Origin: Pleionea sp. CnH1-48
Lineage (GTDB): Bacteria > Pseudomonadota > Gammaproteobacteria > Enterobacterales > Kangiellaceae
DNA: 64,000 bases
Reading direction: 5' to 3'
Assembly: GCF_024124665.1 (NCBI RefSeq)
Contig: NZ_JAMXSB010000006.1
Span: forward strand, 1 to 64,000
The notes beneath the pieces are model-generated. The model did no database searches. It worked only from the letters and a program-made list of their open reading frames with translations, and had not been told where the DNA came from. Below, in pieces: positions 60,287-64,000 of this stretch. The position numbers and the translations under genes were made by a program. Position 1 is the stretch's first letter; every line of letters begins with the position of its first letter.

Positions 60287-60961
60287 CTAGGCTACATAAC
60301 GGGTTGGATCGGCCATTCCACCATCTATAAACGCCGCCGCTCGAATTCGGCAGCTATCACACTCACCACAAGCTTCGCCGTCTAAATTGGCCTGATAGCA
60401 GGAAACGGTCTTGGAGTAATCAACGCCGAGAGACTGTCCCCACTCAATAATTTCGGTTTTTGTTTTATGGATCAACGGCACTTGAATTTGAGGGCCTTTG
60501 CCTTCAATACCGGCTTTGGTAGCCAGATCAGCCATTTGTTGAAATGCATCGATATATTCAGGTCGGCAATCCGGATAGCCAGAGTAATCCACCGCATTCA
60601 CCCCAGCAAAAATAGCTTCAGCTTCTACCACCTCAGCCCAGGCCAGAGCGATGGACAAGAATACGGTATTACGGGCAGGTACATAAGTAGCAGGAATGCC
60701 AGTCGTCTCTTCCATTGGCACTTCAATAGAGTCATCGGTTAACGCTGAGCCGCCAAAGCCGCCCAAATCCAGTGGAATGATACGATGCTCATGAGCCTTA
60801 AAGTGCGCAGCGAGATTTTTCGCTGCTTGCAGCTCGGCACTGTGCTTTTGACCATACTGAAAACTCAGCGCGTACACTTCATAACCCTGCTCCTGAGCAA
60901 TCGCCATACAGGTGGCAGAATCCAACCCGCCAGACAGTAATACAATGGCTTTTTTTGTCAT
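60287..60961 (-). CDS. queC: 7-cyano-7-deazaguanine synthase QueC (224 aa)
   Basis: ATP-dependent enzyme that turns CDG into preQ0 in queuosine synthesis. The PP-loop [16 protein letters not shown] is at the N-terminus, with [20 protein letters not shown] in the middle. The zinc cysteines lie in [20 protein letters not shown] at the C-terminus. It follows queE by 15 nt. Confidence 0.97.
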   Translation of the reverse strand: MTKKAIVLLSGGLDSATCMAIAQEQGYEVYALSFQYGQKHSAELQAAKNLAAHFKAHEHRIIPLDLGGFGGSALTDDSIEVPMEETTGIPATYVPARNTVFLSIALAWAEVVEAEAIFAGVNAVDYSGYPDCRPEYIDAFQQMADLATKAGIEGKGPQIQVPLIHKTKTEIIEWGQSLGVDYSKTVSCYQANLDGEACGECDSCRIRAAAFIDGGMADPTRYVA

Positions 60962-60976
60962 GTCTTAAACTCTCTT

Positions 60977-61621
60977 CTAGTGACCAGGCTCATCATTCCA
61001 CAGTAATTTATGCAATTGCACCTGAAAACGCACGGGTAAGTTGTCCTCAACAATCCAGTCAGCTAACTCAGTTGCGTTAAGCTGGCCATAACTTGGCGAG
61101 AACAGAATCTCGCAGCGTTCAGCTAATTGATACTGATCCAACATCATACGTGCCCAGTCATAATCCTTGCGCGAACAAAGAACAAACTTAAGTTGGTCCT
61201 TACTATCAATATGCTCTAGGTTTTCTAAACGATTCTTATCCAGCTCACCAGAATCTGGTGTCTTGAGGTCCATGACTTTAACGACTCGAGGATCAACACC
61301 CGCGATATCCATAGCGCCGCTGGTCTCCAGAGATACCTCGTAACCTTTATCGCACAAGGCTGTCAGCAATTCTTCACAAGGCTGCTTCTGTGCCAGTGGC
61401 TCACCTCCAGTTACCGTTACGTAGCGAGGATTGTAACCACTTACTTGCTCTACAACGTCTTCTAACTGGTGATATTCGCCACCGGTAAATGCGTACTCGG
61501 TATCACAATACACGCAGCGTAATGGGCATCCAGTCAGGCGTACAAATACGGTGGGTAGACCCAGAGTGCGGGTTTCGCCCTGGAGGGAATAAAAAACTTC
61601 TGTTAGTCGTAGTCGAGTCAC
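60977..61621 (-). CDS. queE: 7-carboxy-7-deazaguanine synthase QueE (214 aa)
   Basis: Radical-SAM enzyme forming CDG from CPH4. The cluster motif is CPLRCVYCDTEYAF (C-x3-C-x2-C), preceded by TEVFYSLQGETRTLGLPTVF and followed by YVTVTGGEPLAQ. GTG 61621 gives the family's usual N-terminus; the frame is open back to 61654 with no better site. It is cotranscribed with queC and just downstream of cpoB, a classic order. Confidence 0.95.
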   Translation of the reverse strand: MTRLRLTEVFYSLQGETRTLGLPTVFVRLTGCPLRCVYCDTEYAFTGGEYHQLEDVVEQVSGYNPRYVTVTGGEPLAQKQPCEELLTALCDKGYEVSLETSGAMDIAGVDPRVVKVMDLKTPDSGELDKNRLENLEHIDSKDQLKFVLCSRKDYDWARMMLDQYQLAERCEILFSPSYGQLNATELADWIVEDNLPVRFQVQLHKLLWNDEPGH

Positions 61622-61746
61622 GGTGCGTCTAGATATTAACCAAATAGGGCGCACATTCTAATGACAGGCGTTATGAAGGTAAAGACATTCGTGCCGTGAT
61701 CGCACACAAGAGAGACATAATTAGGGAAAAATAGATGGGCAGGGTC

Positions 61747-61780
61747 TCAAGCTTCCAGAATCAAAACTCTCGAAGCTTGA
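61747..61780 (-). promoter_or_regulatory. Stem-loop after cpoB
   Basis: TCAAGCTTC (61747-61755) pairs with GAAGCTTGA (61772-61780), 9 nt after the cpoB stop codon. There is no T-run directly after it, so partial termination or mRNA end protection is more likely. Confidence 0.45.
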
Positions 61781-61789
61781 AATAAAAAT

Positions 61790-62578
61790 CTAATGACCTG
61801 CTTTTTTAAGGCGCTGGAGGCCTTGTGTTGCTAACTGTTCCGAAGTGCCGTCAAACTTATCAATGACTGACTGGAACATGTCTCGAGCCTTTTTCCACTG
61901 GCCTTGCTTCTCATGAAGCTGGGCGAGTTTAAGCATGGCGTCAGAGACTTTTGATGAGTTAGAAAACTGGTTAATCACCGTTTCGAACTGCTTTTGGGCA
62001 TTACTTACCTGATTTTTAACAAAATACACCTGCCCTAACCAATAATGAGCATTAGCCGTGTACTTACCCGATGGGTATTTTTTCAGGAAAGCTTTATAAA
62101 GAGTAATGGCTTCATCATATTTGCGCGCGCGAACCATAGGAAAGATCGTCTGGTACTCGGCGTGCTCGTCACCAGAGGCAACCACACTCTTAGGTGTTGA
62201 TGAAGTTTGATTGGAGGCGTTTCTACCGCTGTTCGTACTCGCCATGGTATCAGGCTGTACTGAAGTATTGTTATCCGTCGAAGAAATCTTGGATAAGCGA
62301 CGCTCAATATCGCGATAAAGATCGCGCTGACGCTCTTGCAGTTGTTTAAGCTTGAAATCGTGCTCTTCGATCATGCCGCGCAACTGCTGCACTTCTTGTT
62401 GCAACGAATTGAGCTGAAACACCAAATCGGCTTGAAGCTGACCGCGAGATTCCGCCATCTGTTCAAGGCGACGAACTCTGTCTTCGACCGACTCTGCCGA
62501 AAAACCTGTAACTGAAAACGCAGACAGCACTGAAACCAGTGCTGTCTTAGTCAAAATCGACGTCATATTAGCCTTCAT
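61790..62578 (-). CDS. cpoB: Cell division coordinator CpoB (YbgF, 262 aa)
   Basis: The signal peptide (TALVSVLSAFSVTGFSAES) is followed by a trimerising coiled coil (LQQEVQQLRGMIEEHDFKLK, then a Q/R-rich stretch), a Ser/Asn/Thr linker and a C-terminal TPR domain (YKAFLKKYPSGKYTANAHYW, LGQVYFVKNQVSNAQKQFE). CpoB couples the Tol-Pal machine to PBP1B in septal envelope closure. It overlaps pal by 11 nt. Confidence 0.93.
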   Translation of the reverse strand: MKANMTSILTKTALVSVLSAFSVTGFSAESVEDRVRRLEQMAESRGQLQADLVFQLNSLQQEVQQLRGMIEEHDFKLKQLQERQRDLYRDIERRLSKISSTDNNTSVQPDTMASTNSGRNASNQTSSTPKSVVASGDEHAEYQTIFPMVRARKYDEAITLYKAFLKKYPSGKYTANAHYWLGQVYFVKNQVSNAQKQFETVINQFSNSSKVSDAMLKLAQLHEKQGQWKKARDMFQSVIDKFDGTSEQLATQGLQRLKKAGH

Positions 62579-63101
62579 AGTCTAATACGGCACGACGGTT
62601 TTTAGACCATGCAGATTCAGTGTGCGCTGGGTTAGCAGGCTTTTCTTCACCGTAGCTAACAACACGAACCTGAGAAGCGTTAACACCGTAGCTGATCAAA
62701 ACGTCTTTTACAGACTTACCACGACGCTCACCTAGTGCCAGGTTGTACTCAGGCGTACCACGCTCGTCACAGTGACCTTCAACAACAACACTGATACCAG
62801 GGTTTTTACTTAGGAACCAAGCGTGCGCTTTTAATAGATCTTGTGAAGAGGTAGAAACGGTTGAATCATCAAACTCAAAGTAAACAGTACGCTGTGCACG
62901 AGTTTCAGCATTGATACGCTCTAAACGATCTGCTTCAGTTTCTTGAGGAGTAGTATCTACTGGAGTTTCAACGGTAGTTTCTGTTGAAGTCTCAGTATTT
63001 TGCTGGCTGTCTTCCGCACCATCATTAGTAGTACTACAAGCTACCATGAATAAGGCAGGCAAAGTCAGAATGAGGCTTTTCCCCAGCTGTTTGATTGACA
63101 T
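62568..63101 (-). CDS. pal: Peptidoglycan-associated lipoprotein Pal (177 aa)
   Basis: The lipobox (LTLPALFMVACSTT) anchors it in the outer membrane. A Thr/Glu-rich linker leads to the OmpA-like domain: TVYFEFDDSTVSTSSQDLL, VEGHCDERGTPEYNLALGER and SYGEEKPANPAHTESAWSKN. The Asp and Arg of the GHCDERGT...ERR motif bind the meso-DAP of peptidoglycan. It is a partner of TolB, encoded 59 nt upstream. Confidence 0.97.
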   Translation of the reverse strand: MSIKQLGKSLILTLPALFMVACSTTNDGAEDSQQNTETSTETTVETPVDTTPQETEADRLERINAETRAQRTVYFEFDDSTVSTSSQDLLKAHAWFLSKNPGISVVVEGHCDERGTPEYNLALGERRGKSVKDVLISYGVNASQVRVVSYGEEKPANPAHTESAWSKNRRAVLDYEG

Positions 63102-63160
63102 TGGTGTTGCTCCTATTGTTATCGATTTAGTAAATTTTTTTATTGTTTAGCTGGTCGACC

Positions 63161-64000
63161 CTATTGAACCAAATAAGGTGACCAAGCTGGCGCTCGCACT
63201 TCTCCGCGAGTAGCCGGAAGCTTGATTTTGAAACGCCCATCGGCTGACACAGCCGCTAAAACCTGACGTCCCCGATGAATAGTAGCATAGATTACCATGC
63301 TTCCGTTCGGAGCTAAACTAGGAGACTCATCTAAATGAGTATCCGTTAATATTTGCATATCACCAGAAGCAATATCTTGCTTTGCAATGTGATAGACGCC
63401 GTTGGTTCGGTTCACGAGGATAAGACTTTTTCCATCAGGAGTGAAGTTTCCACTCGCATTATATTCGCCAGAAAAAGTCACGCGTTCAGGACGTCCGCCA
63501 GTTATCGGAACTCGATAAAGCTGTGGTCTGCCACCGCGATCCGAAGTAAAGAGCAAAGATTGACCATCAGGTGACCACTCTGGCTCTGTTTCAATAGAAT
63601 AAGGGCTGTTGGTCATGCGCTTATAACGACGGGTTTGCAAATCCAGAATATAAATTTCTGGATTACCATCTTTTGAGAGTGTTAATGCCAATTTGTTACC
63701 GTCTGGTGAAAAAACTGGCGCACTGTTAATCCCCGGAAACGCAGCGATCAAATTACGCTCACCCGTGTAAATTTTTTGATGATAGATTTCTGAGCGGCCA
63801 TTTTCAAAAGAAACATAAGCTAACGAACGTCCGTCGGGTGCCCAGGTAGGAGACATAATAGCTTCTTCACTACTGAACAATCGCTTGGGATCATAGCCAT
63901 CAGAATCCGCAATAAATAACTGGAAGGATTTTTTAACAGAACGATCAACGGTCACATAAGCAATACGGGTAGCGAAAGCGCCACGCTCACCGGTTAACGC
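63161..64000 (-). CDS. tolB: TolB periplasmic beta-propeller, 3' part (5' end beyond the window)
   Basis: The frame is open to the right edge; the last readable bases encode [20 protein letters not shown], a TolB signature, so the ATG at 63955-like positions inside the window is not the start. The rest is a six-bladed propeller with repeated [16 protein letters not shown] strands ([20 protein letters not shown]). TolB binds Pal and is essential for Tol-Pal function. About 280 C-terminal residues are seen; the N-terminal domain and signal peptide are missing from view. Confidence 0.95.
   Translation of the reverse strand, partial: ALTGERGAFATRIAYVTVDRSVKKSFQLFIADSDGYDPKRLFSSEEAIMSPTWAPDGRSLAYVSFENGRSEIYHQKIYTGERNLIAAFPGINSAPVFSPDGNKLALTLSKDGNPEIYILDLQTRRYKRMTNSPYSIETEPEWSPDGQSLLFTSDRGGRPQLYRVPITGGRPERVTFSGEYNASGNFTPDGKSLILVNRTNGVYHIAKQDIASGDMQILTDTHLDESPSLAPNGSMVIYATIHRGRQVLAAVSADGRFKIKLPATRGEVRAPAWSPYLVQ

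Overview
The window is a piece of a moderately AT-rich gammaproteobacterial chromosome. The evidence is the block tolB-pal-cpoB-queE-queC followed by ndk-rlmN-pilF-rodZ-ispG (64000 down to 55313, minus strand), a gene order typical of Gammaproteobacteria. TonB receptors, lipoproteins with standard lipoboxes, a UspA gene with an FNR-like site and many Sec signal peptides fit a Gram-negative cell. The abundance of secreted enzymes and a huge Rhs/SpvB-type protein suggests a free-living, probably marine, predatory or biomass-degrading bacterium (for example the Kangiellaceae/Oceanospirillales neighbourhood). That placement is inference only.

Layout. 1-2050: a small accessory patch with the 3' end of an IS3-type transposase, several tiny unknown genes and a frameshifted gene. 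2058-9381: stress and detoxification genes: uspA; a LysR regulator divergent from doxX, a glutathionyl-hydroquinone reductase, cytochrome b561 and a double-CDGSH/FMN glutamate-synthase-like fusion; then DUF1801, a divergent MsrA and a TPR protein. 9385-19600: a secreted glycosidase with fascin-like and B-lectin domains, a chemoreceptor, trmJ, an HxlR regulator divergent from nitronate monooxygenase plus GST, secreted or anchored unknowns, and an Xre-type membrane regulator.

19653-31252 is the most striking part. A 3472-residue protein has a Sec-like leader, eleven fibronectin-III domains, an SpvB module, FG-GAP/VCBS-like repeats, YD/Rhs repeats with the Rhs core, a Hint domain and a C-terminal tip that looks like a Tse2-type ADP-ribosyltransferase toxin. 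Its stop codon overlaps, as ATGA, the start of a 77-residue gene that is the probable immunity gene. Two more small genes follow.

31253-39989: a one-protein hybrid two-component regulator (propeller sensor, kinase, receiver, AraC output) behind one of two tandem paralogous secreted proteins, a DTW-domain tRNA-modifying enzyme and a membrane-anchored Hsp20-like protein. 40093-40206 is a MITE-like palindromic repeat. 40332-48507: metallo-beta-lactamase-fold hydrolase, NTF2-like protein, a wHTH/beta-propeller transmembrane regulator, a lipoprotein/TonB-receptor pair and a small lipoprotein. 49023-55168: a cluster of probable exported effectors and enzymes (a disordered protein with a possible Cys-His hydrolase core, a PI-PLC with Vps62-like repeats, an astacin-like protease with an altered Met-turn), a gamma-glutamylcyclotransferase-fold protein and unknowns. 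55253-64000 is the conserved housekeeping block, ending in tolB, which runs off the right edge.

No tRNA, rRNA, CRISPR array, integrase or replication origin was recognised.
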